A model generated the notes under the pieces. It was not told the DNA's origin. It was given only the letters and a program-made list of their open reading frames with translations, and searched no databases. A program made the position numbers and the translations under genes. Below are positions 34,001 through 42,577 of a stretch of 64,000 nucleotides of DNA, piece after piece. The stretch lies in assembly GCF_900109545.1 (NCBI RefSeq), contig NZ_FOAP01000004.1:62001-126000 (forward strand), read 5' to 3'. This DNA is from Stigmatella aurantiaca (lineage in GTDB: Bacteria > Myxococcota > Myxococcia > Myxococcales > Myxococcaceae). How positions within the stretch are numbered: the stretch's first letter is position 1; each line of letters begins with the position of its first letter.

Positions 34001-37000
34001 GCTGGAAGATGTGGTGCAGCTCACGCGCGGTGAGGCGCACGTTGACGTTCAGCACGACGGCCCTGAGCCCGGCAGCGGCGAAGTGGGTCTCGATGACCTC
34101 CGTCCGGTTGCGGAGCATCACCCCCACGACCTTGCCTGGACCGACGCCTTGCTCCCGCAGGAACTGCGCAAGCCGTGATGCCCGGGCATGCAACGCGCCA
34201 TACGTGTACTGCCGGGCACCGTCCCGGATCGCCACACGCTCCGCGAAGTGGGTCTTCGCGCGTTCGATGACGGCCCACAGGTCGCCAGGGGGCCCTTCGA
34301 CGGAGGGCAGCCGCGGGAAGGCCTTGGGCACGGGGACCGCTGCGGACGCGAGGGCTCCCCGGAAGAAGTACGACTTCTTCTCGGGATCCACCAGGCACTC
34401 GATGAGCGTGCTCTGGCCTGCTTCCCAGGCGGTCCGCGCGGCCTGAACGCACGGGGCCAGCTCCTCGAGGGTGGAGACCGATGCGAAGCGCAGGCCTGGG
34501 CGCCGGTCCTTGAACGCGCTCAGGTCGAACTCGGCGAGCTGGGTGCAGACTTCCGGCCGGTTCGTCGCCCGCTGGATGTCGCCGATCATTCCAAGGCGGC
34601 GGTCCCGGAGCACGACGGTGATGAGGGCTGGGGTGCGGGGCTCTCCCATCAAACTCTTGAGCCCCGTCATCAGGAACGCGCCGTCGCCCACGAAGGACAC
34701 CACGGGCACTGAGGGGTGAGACCAGGCGGCGCCGAGCGCGGCGGGGACCGAGTAGCCCATGCTGTTGTAGTCCGCTGGGCAGAGAAACCGGTCCGGCGCG
34801 CGGAGCCGGAGCGCCTCGAGCGCGTGGATGGTCCCATTGCCCGAGTCAGCGCAGAAGATCGTCTCCGGAGGGAGCTGCGCCTGGACCGTGCGAACGAGCT
34901 CATACGGATCCAGCCCGCTCCCCAGCTGCCTCCGGCCACGAAGATCCTCCTCCACCCAGGCGTGGGCCGCCTGGAGCCGCTGGATCGTGCCGTCCGCCTG
35001 ACGGGGAAAGTCACCGCGGTAATGCCTGTCGAGATGCTTCAGCAAGGACTGGAGAAAGACCCTGGCATCCGAGGTGATCCCGATCGCAGCAACCGCCTTG
35101 TTCGGGACCGCTGGGTCGATATCCACATGGAAGCAATACGCGGGGAAGCGCGCGCGATAATGAGCGCTTCCCAGCTCGCTGAGCCGCGCTCCAAGGATGA
35201 GCGCGCCGTCGCACTCCTCCGCGAGGGCCTTCATGGGTGGAGGAGTTAGGGGACCGAAGCCGCCCCACAGCCACAAGGGGTCCGTCTCGGGAAACACGCC
35301 CTTGCCAGAGAGCGTCGAGGCGACGACAGCACCTGTCCGGTGCGCCAGCTCCAGGAGCTCGGCGGAGCACGCCCGCGCGCCACGTCCCACGAAGAGCACG
35401 GGCTGCTTCGCGCGGAGGACCATCTGCGCCACGGCGTCCAGCTCGGCCTCCGTGGGAGCAGTGGTGGGAGCCTGCTGCTGGACCTTCGGCGCTGCGGGGG
35501 ACGGAGCGCCAGCCGATGCGCCGAGGGCCACTGGACACACCAGGCAGACGGGGCCTGGCGCGGAGGACATGCTGAGCTGGACCGCTTCCTGGAGGGTGCG
35601 TGTCATCTCCCCGGCCGAGGAGAGGACGGTCACCGACTTCGACAGGTGTCTCAGGGACCCAAGCCAGGGCATGGACGGAGAGGAGGCCAGGATCAGGACC
35701 ACGAGGGGAACCTGGTCGAGGTGGGCCTCACCGACTCCCGACAGGACCGAGGAGAGCGCCCACTCTTCCGGGAGGATGATGGCGGCGGGCTGCTTCGATG
35801 AGCGCGAAGCTCCGTCCGCGACGAACCCCAGGTTCTGATCATGACGCACGGTCTTGACGGGCAGCTCACCCGAGGACAGGGCCTCGGCCACGGCTTGCAG
35901 CCGTGCGTCTCCCGCGATGAACACGGAGCCGAGCCCGCTGGCCTGGATGCCTTGCTGCAAGGCCGGGAGCCACGAGGCACCGAGGGCCACGGGGCTGGGA
36001 GTCCCCGCCTGGGCCGCGGCATGGCTGACTTCGCAGATGACCACTTCGGGAGTGCGAAGCGTCTCCACGAGCTGGCGGGCCAGGGCCGCCTCGTCCGTGG
36101 CCCGGAGGAGCCGGACACGGGCGAGCCGTGAGACGAGTTCGAGGCTCTCATCCTGGGCCGAGCCGCGCCCGGCGAGAATCACGAGGGGAAGGCGCCGCTC
36201 GGCCGCCAGGGTGAGCTCTGGCGCGAAGGCCACGAGCGACTCGGCATCCGTGGCCGCGACCGCGAGCTTCTGCGAGAACGCGGCGCCCAGCGCCAGGGGA
36301 ACCGCGCCCCGGCGGGAGGGAACTCCCTGGTGGTTCAGGTCGCTGACGGCGTAGAGCCCGCCAAGCCCCAGCGCGGCCGCACAGGTCTCCAGCGCGCTGG
36401 CCAGCGCCGGAGGGAGCGAGGCGTTCTGCCACCTGGAGGCGCTTCCCAGGGGCCTGACGGCCTGCGCCGGGCCGCGGAAGGCCGACGTCCGCCGGAGCAG
36501 GTGCATGGGCACCTCGAGCGCGCACGGACCGGGCTCGCCCCCCAGCGCGGCATCCACGAGCCGCGCCACGGTCTCATGCACATCATCGTCCTCGGTCAGA
36601 CGGTGGACCCCCTTGCAGAGCGGGGCGAGGACGCCCAGGTTGTCGACATCGTGCAGCTGGTACGAGCGGCCCTCTTCGCGCCCACAGCCCGTGGTGAGGA
36701 TGAGCAGGGGGGTCTGGGTGCGGAACGCGAACTCGATGCCCGGCAGGGCGTGGGTGATGCCGGGGCCGCCGATGACGTTGACACAGCCAAGCTGGCCGCT
36801 GCTCTGGTACTGCCCGGCGGCAAGGTACGCCGCACTTGCCTCGTTGGCGATGAGCACGGGCTCCACCACGCCGCGCCCGAGCATCTCGTACAGGCGCAGG
36901 TTCTGGACTCCTGGAATCCCAAAGCAGCGAGGGATGCCAGCGGCCCGGAGCGCAAAGCCGAGGAGCTGACTGGTGTCATAGGTCTCGTTGAGCGTGGGAC

Positions 37001-37028
37001 GCTCGAACAGCTCACTCTGTATCCGCAT
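31023..37028 (-). CDS. ThDP enzyme / acyl-AMP ligase / ACP / condensation-type acyltransferase fusion
   Basis: A 2001-residue protein and the last gene of the synthase operon. Residues 15-180 are a ThDP pyrimidine domain with the cofactor-activating Glu63 (ANEAS). Residues 210-500 contain further degenerate ThDP-like segments, 525-665 the central domain and 705-885 the diphosphate domain with GDG at 781-783. The usual NN of that motif reads RD (808-809). Residues 915-1440 form an acyl-activating ligase with YTSGTTGFPKG, TGD and Lys1429. An ACP follows at 1465-1535 with Ser1497 in GLDSI. Residues 1565-2000 are a condensation/PapA5-like acyltransferase in which HHxxxDG reads WHCYMEV. The likely role is chain loading or release with C-C bond formation (inference). 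Confidence 0.85.
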   Translation of the reverse strand: MRIQSELFERPTLNETYDTSQLLGFALRAAGIPRCFGIPGVQNLRLYEMLGRGVVEPVLIANEASAAYLAAGQYQSSGQLGCVNVIGGPGITHALPGIEFAFRTQTPLLILTTGCGREEGRSYQLHDVDNLGVLAPLCKGVHRLTEDDDVHETVARLVDAALGGEPGPCALEVPMHLLRRTSAFRGPAQAVRPLGSASRWQNASLPPALASALETCAAALGLGGLYAVSDLNHQGVPSRRGAVPLALGAAFSQKLAVAATDAESLVAFAPELTLAAERRLPLVILAGRGSAQDESLELVSRLARVRLLRATDEAALARQLVETLRTPEVVICEVSHAAAQAGTPSPVALGASWLPALQQGIQASGLGSVFIAGDARLQAVAEALSSGELPVKTVRHDQNLGFVADGASRSSKQPAAIILPEEWALSSVLSGVGEAHLDQVPLVVLILASSPSMPWLGSLRHLSKSVTVLSSAGEMTRTLQEAVQLSMSSAPGPVCLVCPVALGASAGAPSPAAPKVQQQAPTTAPTEAELDAVAQMVLRAKQPVLFVGRGARACSAELLELAHRTGAVVASTLSGKGVFPETDPLWLWGGFGPLTPPPMKALAEECDGALILGARLSELGSAHYRARFPAYCFHVDIDPAVPNKAVAAIGITSDARVFLQSLLKHLDRHYRGDFPRQADGTIQRLQAAHAWVEEDLRGRRQLGSGLDPYELVRTVQAQLPPETIFCADSGNGTIHALEALRLRAPDRFLCPADYNSMGYSVPAALGAAWSHPSVPVVSFVGDGAFLMTGLKSLMGEPRTPALITVVLRDRRLGMIGDIQRATNRPEVCTQLAEFDLSAFKDRRPGLRFASVSTLEELAPCVQAARTAWEAGQSTLIECLVDPEKKSYFFRGALASAAVPVPKAFPRLPSVEGPPGDLWAVIERAKTHFAERVAIRDGARQYTYGALHARASRLAQFLREQGVGPGKVVGVMLRNRTEVIETHFAAAGLRAVVLNVNVRLTARELHHIFQQSGVSWIVASPDFAQTLSEAVSLGGLQLNGVLWTHSGQERQAPPGQALTPGMAHGYEEALTGSNAPFVPERGSEFDAFHLYYTSGTTGFPKGVLLTHRQVFHHALATAEEMRITGEDVWGHFSPMYHVVDAFAIYALTWLGGQHVIVSDPDPTHFLQLLASERITCTNLAAAAAHFLIHSPGVGTHDFSRLRILSCGGSALDAGSVDKLLQIFGCEIFMSYGMTECCGKISMSLLPEEHRQRSHAEKFELIATSGRPFKLMEVRIVDDRGADVPRDNQSMGEVWIRGLTVFSGYFNDSAATRESFQDGWFKTGDLATIRPDGYLTIAGRKKDMIISYGENVYPSEVERVLGLHPAVQQAAVYGLASPTAGEVVKAVIRLRAGHSLSAREVTTFCRGQLAGYKVPVEVEFIDEMPMTGTFKVDKLRLKRREASHAPRPGALPGARPPAPGPRPRTEVIERVLKIIGEISVSQEGPLPTTVTLWNLGLDSILSLTLLRELEKEFQLKLDPNFLVQHNTIEKIAHAISQAPAEPQGAEPARQEAPPLLNDALLTSWNATVQRRLGAFESLVYQANRLGHLHINPVLHIEGSIDQARMRQAAALLERRYPYLGASIVEKKRGEFFLEYQPGRQLELVFLSELGTETLESLVARHLRDPGQKKILFIREKGEPEAYQVIPIIWHCYMEVHAFLRLVRDLFEFHDQLSTGAPVEVKPQALPVAREELFSRLPGMGLAPPAPHADAIVAKTGQEVFSSLEVFRVNKFKAPFGAQKKRGTEISVAGTSRMVTLGRDATRHLLGTMARGQSSVTGAVSAALCLTARELFCPAPKPHRLMLVGSFDARPLLNLPTDTLGYYATYPKFLLDLRPETGFWELARHFHQEHQAYIDKRAYAGIEPEYYNKMADGFGVIAKLLWAPGLWEMFTAPGRLFLVNLGVIESGFGSFKLRGVKVLQDIPALAVYSYVLDGSLHLQTCSQLPPEAADRFAGRIEDHFRTPQ

Positions 37029-37084
37029 GCTTCGCCTCGCGTCTTCCCGCTTCCCGCCAGGCCGGAAGCGGTAACCATGTCCCG

Positions 37085-37945
37085 TCAGGGGACCTCTTGT
37101 AGTGCGAAACCCCGGAAGACCCCGACGGGCCTCCCCCGCTCATCCCAGGAGACCACGTGGAGAGACTGCCGGCTGTCCTGGGTGCTCTTCCGCCGGGCGA
37201 AGACCTGCACCGGGCCCTGGGGAACGGCATAGAGATCCGCGGCCTCGATCTCCAGGGGGAGCAAGGTTCTCGCGCGCGACAGCACGCCCAGGGAGAACCC
37301 CACGTGGAGGACGGCATTGAGCAACGTAGAGGGCCACCCGGGTGTGTCCGGGGCTCCCTGCCAACCGCGCTGGGGCCGGCCGGGAGAGGCGACGGCCGCG
37401 AGCAGCTGATCCGGTGAGCGGTGCCGGTAACAGACGCCCGCGAGGAAGGCCGGCCCGTGCCGGATCTCCTTGGGAAGGGCATAGAGCTCCGCGTAATCCG
37501 CGGCACCGGCGAAGTCGATCCGCTGAAACCGCGCGGCGCGCTCTTCCGGCTCGCCCATCAGCACCTCGCCGGAGGCATGCGTCCGGAGGATGTACGGCGA
37601 ACCCCCCCGGGGCGGAGCCATGCGGGACGAGATGACGACGGAGATCCGGTCCGGTTCCGTCTCCACGGGCTCCGCGGTGACCGTGAGCTGGAGGCTGCGG
37701 TGGCCCTTGAAGCGTGCGGCCTGGACGAAGCGCACGTTGCGCACGCCCCGCACCGTCCGGTGCGGCAGCATGCGATGGGCCGCCTGCGTCATCAGCCCCA
37801 GGAGGTACGCGGCGGGAAGTACCGGCAACCCCTCGACGACATGGTCCAGCAGGTAGGGATCCGTCTGGATATCCATGGCGCGCTCAAAGCGCCACGTTCC
37901 TTGCTCCACGGAGACATTGCCCAACTGCGGCTCGTAAGCGCTCAT
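37085..37945 (-). CDS. Stand-alone polyketide dehydratase-like double hot-dog protein
   Basis: A 286-residue protein with the dehydratase N-terminal motif HVVEGLPVLP (His35, Gly39, Pro44) in the first hot-dog half. In the second half the expected catalytic Asp of the DxxxQ/H motif is Asn210 (LLNAVLH), unlike the DGCFQ and DSIHH of the other two dehydratase units in this operon. It may be a non-catalytic partner or work differently, perhaps as a product template or thioesterase-like unit. The start overlaps the phosphopantetheinyl transferase stop by ATGA, and the next gene follows 56 bp later. Confidence 0.8.
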   Translation of the reverse strand: MSAYEPQLGNVSVEQGTWRFERAMDIQTDPYLLDHVVEGLPVLPAAYLLGLMTQAAHRMLPHRTVRGVRNVRFVQAARFKGHRSLQLTVTAEPVETEPDRISVVISSRMAPPRGGSPYILRTHASGEVLMGEPEERAARFQRIDFAGAADYAELYALPKEIRHGPAFLAGVCYRHRSPDQLLAAVASPGRPQRGWQGAPDTPGWPSTLLNAVLHVGFSLGVLSRARTLLPLEIEAADLYAVPQGPVQVFARRKSTQDSRQSLHVVSWDERGRPVGVFRGFALQEVP

Positions 37946-38754
37946 GCCGAGGCTGCCTCTGCGGCGTGGAGCACCGCCAAGGCATAGCCGCGGCCCAGGG
38001 CGATGAGCCCCGTCACCGTCCCTCCGGCGGGGCGGGTAGGGTGCAGGGTGATCAACCGCGAGAAGGCCTCTGGCACATCCGTGAGCCAGGGGATGGCGGC
38101 GGGCACCACTCCCTGCTCCGTCCACCGGGAGAAGCCCACCTGCAGGAGGGAGTCCCGAAGGCCATGCCCCGTGCACTTCACCATGGCTTCTTTGATGCAC
38201 CAGCCCAGGCTCCACAGCTCATCGGGCGTCCGGCCATGGAGACGCTGGCAGTGCATGAGCCAGTCTTGCTCGGCGGCGGTGAACACGTCCTCCAGGAAGC
38301 CGGGCCCCCGCGGCCTTACCCGCTCGAGATCGACGCCCACGCGTCCTCCTTCCGTGGTGCTGGCCACCGCCAGCTCGTGAGAGTGGGTGATCGACACGTC
38401 ACAGGCCGGACACCCGGGTGGCAACTGTGCCATGGGGCGTCCCTGCTCAGGGCCCGCCATGATCTGGCAGAGCCCCAGGTCGTGCGCCGCCAGCGGGACT
38501 CCGCCGAGCTGGAGCTGGTGGAGCAGCGCGGACTTCGCGGCCACCCTCCCGGCCAGGTGCGCCACCCTGCGCTCGGGCATCCGATGCATCCCGCTCACGG
38601 CAAGCTCCGCTTGGGTCAGGACGGTGGCGAGTGTTCCCTGTGGGTTGGACTCCCACGCCTGGCGCACGAGGGGCTGGGGCACCACCGCGAGGGTGATGTG
38701 CGGGCCTCCTGGCAAGCTCACGCGGAGCGGATCCACCTGGCACCATTCAGCCAT
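37942..38754 (-). CDS. Sfp-type 4'-phosphopantetheinyl transferase
   Basis: A 270-residue protein with the Mg/CoA motifs GVDLE (Asp142, Glu144) and WCIKEAMVK (185-193), preceded by SITHSH. It attaches phosphopantetheine from CoA to carrier-protein serines. Within this operon the only canonical serine carrier is in the 2001-residue fusion; the divergent PKS/NRPS carriers are other likely clients. It overlaps the upstream KS-KS-DH gene by 8 bp and the downstream dehydratase-like gene by 4 bp. Confidence 0.92.
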   Translation of the reverse strand: MAEWCQVDPLRVSLPGGPHITLAVVPQPLVRQAWESNPQGTLATVLTQAELAVSGMHRMPERRVAHLAGRVAAKSALLHQLQLGGVPLAAHDLGLCQIMAGPEQGRPMAQLPPGCPACDVSITHSHELAVASTTEGGRVGVDLERVRPRGPGFLEDVFTAAEQDWLMHCQRLHGRTPDELWSLGWCIKEAMVKCTGHGLRDSLLQVGFSRWTEQGVVPAAIPWLTDVPEAFSRLITLHPTRPAGGTVTGLIALGRGYALAVLHAAEAASA

Positions 38755-41700
38755 GGGGAGCAGTGAGCAGCTGCTTCAGTGCCGGACCAATCCGCCGGTG
38801 GAGAGAGAAGCGGAGTTCATCGATCTCCGCGTACACCTGGAGGGTTTTCGGATCAAAGGCCACCACGCGGACCCTCGCGGTCTCCTCGGTGCTTCCCAGG
38901 TAGGTGCACAGCACGCAGATCTCCTGGCCATAGGGCAGAGGCGCATGGAGACGGAGCGCCTCGGCCCCCGCCGGCAGCGCGATCCGCTCATGGTGGAAGT
39001 AGGTGAGGATTCCGCCCGCGTGGTGGATGGAATCCAGCGCCAGCGGCGCCACCCGCAGCTCCGGCTTCTGCGTGAAGGAGAAGAACTCACCGGCACGCTC
39101 TTGCGTGATCCACGCGGCCATCTGGTTCCCTTCGAGGAACCGCAGGTGCCGGAACCCCTGCATCAGAGGGCCCAGGAACACGTCGTGCGTGGGGTTGTAG
39201 ACCTTCCGGGCATCGCTCCGGCCTGCGGCGGTGAACAGCGCTGCCGTGGCTGGCGTCACCTTCACAGGAGCGGGTGGGTGGGATGCCAGCAGGACGGTGG
39301 CGGAGGCCAGCTTGCGGCGGATCGGCGCGAGGTCCGCGCGCGGCCGCAGCTCCATGTCCATCTGGACGGTGAGGGGCAGGGGCCCTGGTGCGTGTTCCTT
39401 TCCCTCCTGGACGGTGACCACGAGGCGGGTCGAGCGTCCGGGCCAGACCTTCGCGGGGTGGTGGAACTGGATCTGCCGCATCCCCACCACCTGCATCCCC
39501 GGCTTCAGCCGCAGGCTGGCCTCCGCCATCATCTCCATGGCGAAGGAGCCGGGCAGGACCGAGACCCCCTCCACCTGGTGTTCGCGGAGGTATGGGTCGC
39601 TGTCGAGGCGCAGGTTCCTCGCGGCCTGCAGGGAGTCCGCGGTCCGTTCGAGGACTTCCTCGATCAGGGGGTACTCCTCCCGGCCGTGAGGCGCGGCTTC
39701 CTGTGGGCTCTGCCGGCCCTGATATTCCTCGACGATCAGGTGGTAGTTGGTCCCGCCCATTCCAAAGGCGCTGATTCCGGCCCTGCGAGGGCCCCCATTC
39801 TCAGGGGAGGGCCATGGCCTCTTCTCGGTGTTGACCGCGACGGGCAGCTGAGCCCAGGGGAGGTCGGGGGTGGGGCGCTCGCAGTGAATCTGGGGCGGCA
39901 GGACCTTGTGCTCGAGGCTCTTGAGAACCTTGATGAGGTTGACCACCCCCGCCGCGGAGTGGAGGTGGCCGATCATCGACTTGACCGAGCTGATGGCGAC
40001 CGAGCCGGGCGGCCGTCCCGCGAGAACCTGGGAGTAGGTGGTGACCTCCGTGACATCCCCCACCGGTGTCGCCGTCCCATGGCAAGCGATGTACTGGATG
40101 GAATCGGGCTGGACTCCAGCGTTGGCCAGGGCTTGCCGGACGGCCAGCTCCTGTCCTGCCGAGCTGGGCGCCAGCAGGGACTTGCCCTTGCCATCGCTGG
40201 AAGCGCCAAGGCCTCGGAGGATCGCGAAGATCCGGTCACCGTCCCGCTCCGCGTCCTGCAGGCGCTTGAGGACCACGACGCCCGCGCCCTCTCCTGGGAT
40301 GAAGCCGGAGGCGCCGGCGTCGAAGGGACGGCTCCCCTTGTCGCTCAGCCCCTGGAAGGTGCAGTTCACGGTGTACAGCTCCGCCGTCATGTCCGCGAAA
40401 GAGCCGCCCGCCAACACCGCATCCGTCTCTCCGAGCTGGAGGCTTGCCACCCCCGCCCCGATGGCGGCCATGGAAGAGGCACACGTGCTCTCGAACGTCC
40501 CGGTGGCGCCCTTGAAGCCGTAGCGATGGGCAATCAGCGAGGACTCCGTGCTGCCCGAGGCGCCCGCCATCGAGAAAGGGGACAAGGGGGCAATGCCCTC
40601 TTTGAACTTCCGCTCGGTCTCACCCGCGATCCGGCTGGCACTCTCCTCGGAGAGCCCGCAGGAGACGAGCACCTGGTGCAGGCCCGCATCCATCTCGGAG
40701 TAGCCGACACGCACTTCGAGCTCACGCTCTCGCTCGCGCCAGGGCATGTCCGCCATGAAGACGGCGGTCCGCTCCGCGGCGGGTGGAGAGATCTTCGCCG
40801 TCCGCATGGCCTCGGCCGCGGCGGTCAGCGCGTACTGGTGGGTCCGATCCAGCTGCGGAACGAGGGACGACGGAAGGCGAGCGGCCTCCGCATCGAAGCG
40901 GAACCCATGAATGAAGCCGCCGAGCGGGCAGTAGATCTTCCCCACCCCTCGCTGCGGATCGTAATAACGCTCGAGCGCGAAGCGCTCGGGCGGCACTCGA
41001 ACGATCTGATCCTTCTTCTCCAGGATGTTCTCGAAGAAGGTGCCGCTGTCCTGGGCGCCCGGAGTCAAGGAGCCGAACGCCACGACGGCGACCGGCACCC
41101 GCTCGGGCTGCTTTCGTGTCTTCGCCGCCAGCCGCGCGTGGAACTCCGGGACGTACTCCTCCAGCGTGAGGTGGTAGGCCTGTCCCCCCATGGCCAGCGC
41201 GTTGAGGCTGGCCCGGCGGGGAACTCCCTGGGCGGGGGCCTCCCAGGCGGCAGGCTTCGAGAGAACACGCAGGGGCGAGCCTTCCGCCCGCAGCTCGGGA
41301 CGCAGCTGGCGCACGTGCCGCTGTGCCGGAAGCTCCCGGTGCTTCAGGGCCATCAAGGTCCGGATGAGGCCGGGCACCGCCGCCGCCGCGTGGAGCTCGC
41401 CGGCCATGTCCTTGGCCGAGCCGGCCGTCACACTGCCAGGGGCCACTCCTTGGAACACCTCGCCCATGGCGGCAAGCTCCGCGGTCTCCAGGAAGTCCAC
41501 GCCGTTGGCGTGACACTCGAGCAGCTGCACGGACTCGGGCCCGTATCCTGCTTGGGCATAGGCACGCCGGGCCGCCAGGGCCTGGGCCCGGCCGGGAGGG
41601 GTGAGCAGCGCGCCAGGGCTGCCCTGGTTGGCCCCGCTGATCCCGCGGATGACCCCGTGGATGTCGTCCCCGGCCTCGAGCGCATCCCCGAGCCGCCTCA

Positions 41701-42577
41701 AGGCAAAGAAGCCAACGCCCTCTCCCAGCAGTGTCCCGCTGGCCCGCGCATCGAACGGGCGGGGGAGCTCCTCCCGGGTCAGCATGCCCATGCGATCGAA
41801 CGAGACGAAGCTCGCGGGCGACAGATACGCGCTGGCGGCTCCCACGAGCGCGAGATCGTAGTCGCCCAGGGCCAGGCCCCGGGCGGCATGTTCGAGCGCC
41901 GCCAGCAGGGACGTGCTGGCGGCGTTCACCATGTAGTGAGGGCCCTTCAGGTCGAACAGGGCGCAAGCCCGGCCCAGCGCCAGGCTCATCCCCGCCACGG
42001 TGCCGCGGGTGACCTCTCGATGGCTGATGCCGCTCAGTGCCCGGTCCGCCTCGGCGAAGAGGCGCTGGCGGTCCTGCTCGGAGAGCCCGGACGTCTCGAG
42101 CGCATGCTGAAGCGCGTCCCGCAGCTGAGGCATGTAACGGAGGTAGGGGTGGGCGATCCGCAGGTCCAGCCCCAGCTCCGCCCCGCCCAGGATGACGGCG
42201 GTGCGCTCCCGTGCGAAGGGACGCTCATGCAGGCGGGCATTCTCGAGGGCCCGGCGGATGGCCTCCACCGTGTAGAATTCGCTGCGGGGCAGCTCGTCGA
42301 GCATCTTCGGCCCCATCTTGTATTCCCGCCACGGCACCTCCAGCGGCTTGAGGAAGGAGCCTCGCCACACGGCGCCCTTGTCCAGCTCCGCGGGGTTGTT
42401 GCTGTGGTACGTCCTCCAGGAGAAGCGGTGGGAGGGAACCTCGGAGAAGCCAGGCGTGCCACTGGAGAGGTGTTGCCAGAGCTGCTCCGGCGTCTCCACG
42501 CTTCCGACCAGACACGAGGCTCCGATGATGGCGATGGGCATCGCGGCCCGGCCAGGTGACTCAGCGCTGGGGTTCAT
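38747..42577 (-). CDS. PUFA-synthase-like protein: KS-like (CLF) - KS - DH
   Basis: A 1276-residue protein. The first ketosynthase fold (about 12-475) has Ser221 in place of the active Cys (NAASTS) and Glu394 in place of the second His, so it looks like a chain-length factor. The second (about 495-950) is complete: Cys699 in ESTCASS, His833 in CHGTATPVGD and His871 in MIGHLHS. A double hot-dog dehydratase follows (965-1260), with HQVEGVSVLP (His1000) and Asp1182 in LDSIHH. Pairing of KS with CLF and a downstream DH is typical of PUFA synthase PfaC. ATG 42577 overlaps the preceding stop by ATGA. It would elongate and dehydrate a carrier-bound chain. Confidence 0.9.
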   Translation of the reverse strand: MNPSAESPGRAAMPIAIIGASCLVGSVETPEQLWQHLSSGTPGFSEVPSHRFSWRTYHSNNPAELDKGAVWRGSFLKPLEVPWREYKMGPKMLDELPRSEFYTVEAIRRALENARLHERPFARERTAVILGGAELGLDLRIAHPYLRYMPQLRDALQHALETSGLSEQDRQRLFAEADRALSGISHREVTRGTVAGMSLALGRACALFDLKGPHYMVNAASTSLLAALEHAARGLALGDYDLALVGAASAYLSPASFVSFDRMGMLTREELPRPFDARASGTLLGEGVGFFALRRLGDALEAGDDIHGVIRGISGANQGSPGALLTPPGRAQALAARRAYAQAGYGPESVQLLECHANGVDFLETAELAAMGEVFQGVAPGSVTAGSAKDMAGELHAAAAVPGLIRTLMALKHRELPAQRHVRQLRPELRAEGSPLRVLSKPAAWEAPAQGVPRRASLNALAMGGQAYHLTLEEYVPEFHARLAAKTRKQPERVPVAVVAFGSLTPGAQDSGTFFENILEKKDQIVRVPPERFALERYYDPQRGVGKIYCPLGGFIHGFRFDAEAARLPSSLVPQLDRTHQYALTAAAEAMRTAKISPPAAERTAVFMADMPWRERERELEVRVGYSEMDAGLHQVLVSCGLSEESASRIAGETERKFKEGIAPLSPFSMAGASGSTESSLIAHRYGFKGATGTFESTCASSMAAIGAGVASLQLGETDAVLAGGSFADMTAELYTVNCTFQGLSDKGSRPFDAGASGFIPGEGAGVVVLKRLQDAERDGDRIFAILRGLGASSDGKGKSLLAPSSAGQELAVRQALANAGVQPDSIQYIACHGTATPVGDVTEVTTYSQVLAGRPPGSVAISSVKSMIGHLHSAAGVVNLIKVLKSLEHKVLPPQIHCERPTPDLPWAQLPVAVNTEKRPWPSPENGGPRRAGISAFGMGGTNYHLIVEEYQGRQSPQEAAPHGREEYPLIEEVLERTADSLQAARNLRLDSDPYLREHQVEGVSVLPGSFAMEMMAEASLRLKPGMQVVGMRQIQFHHPAKVWPGRSTRLVVTVQEGKEHAPGPLPLTVQMDMELRPRADLAPIRRKLASATVLLASHPPAPVKVTPATAALFTAAGRSDARKVYNPTHDVFLGPLMQGFRHLRFLEGNQMAAWITQERAGEFFSFTQKPELRVAPLALDSIHHAGGILTYFHHERIALPAGAEALRLHAPLPYGQEICVLCTYLGSTEETARVRVVAFDPKTLQVYAEIDELRFSLHRRIGPALKQLLTAPHG

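Noticed and set aside
38387-42559. 1390-residue plus-strand frame over the KS-KS-DH gene
   Set aside because: The minus strand has complete ketosynthase motifs; the plus frame is compositionally biased and has no domain pattern.
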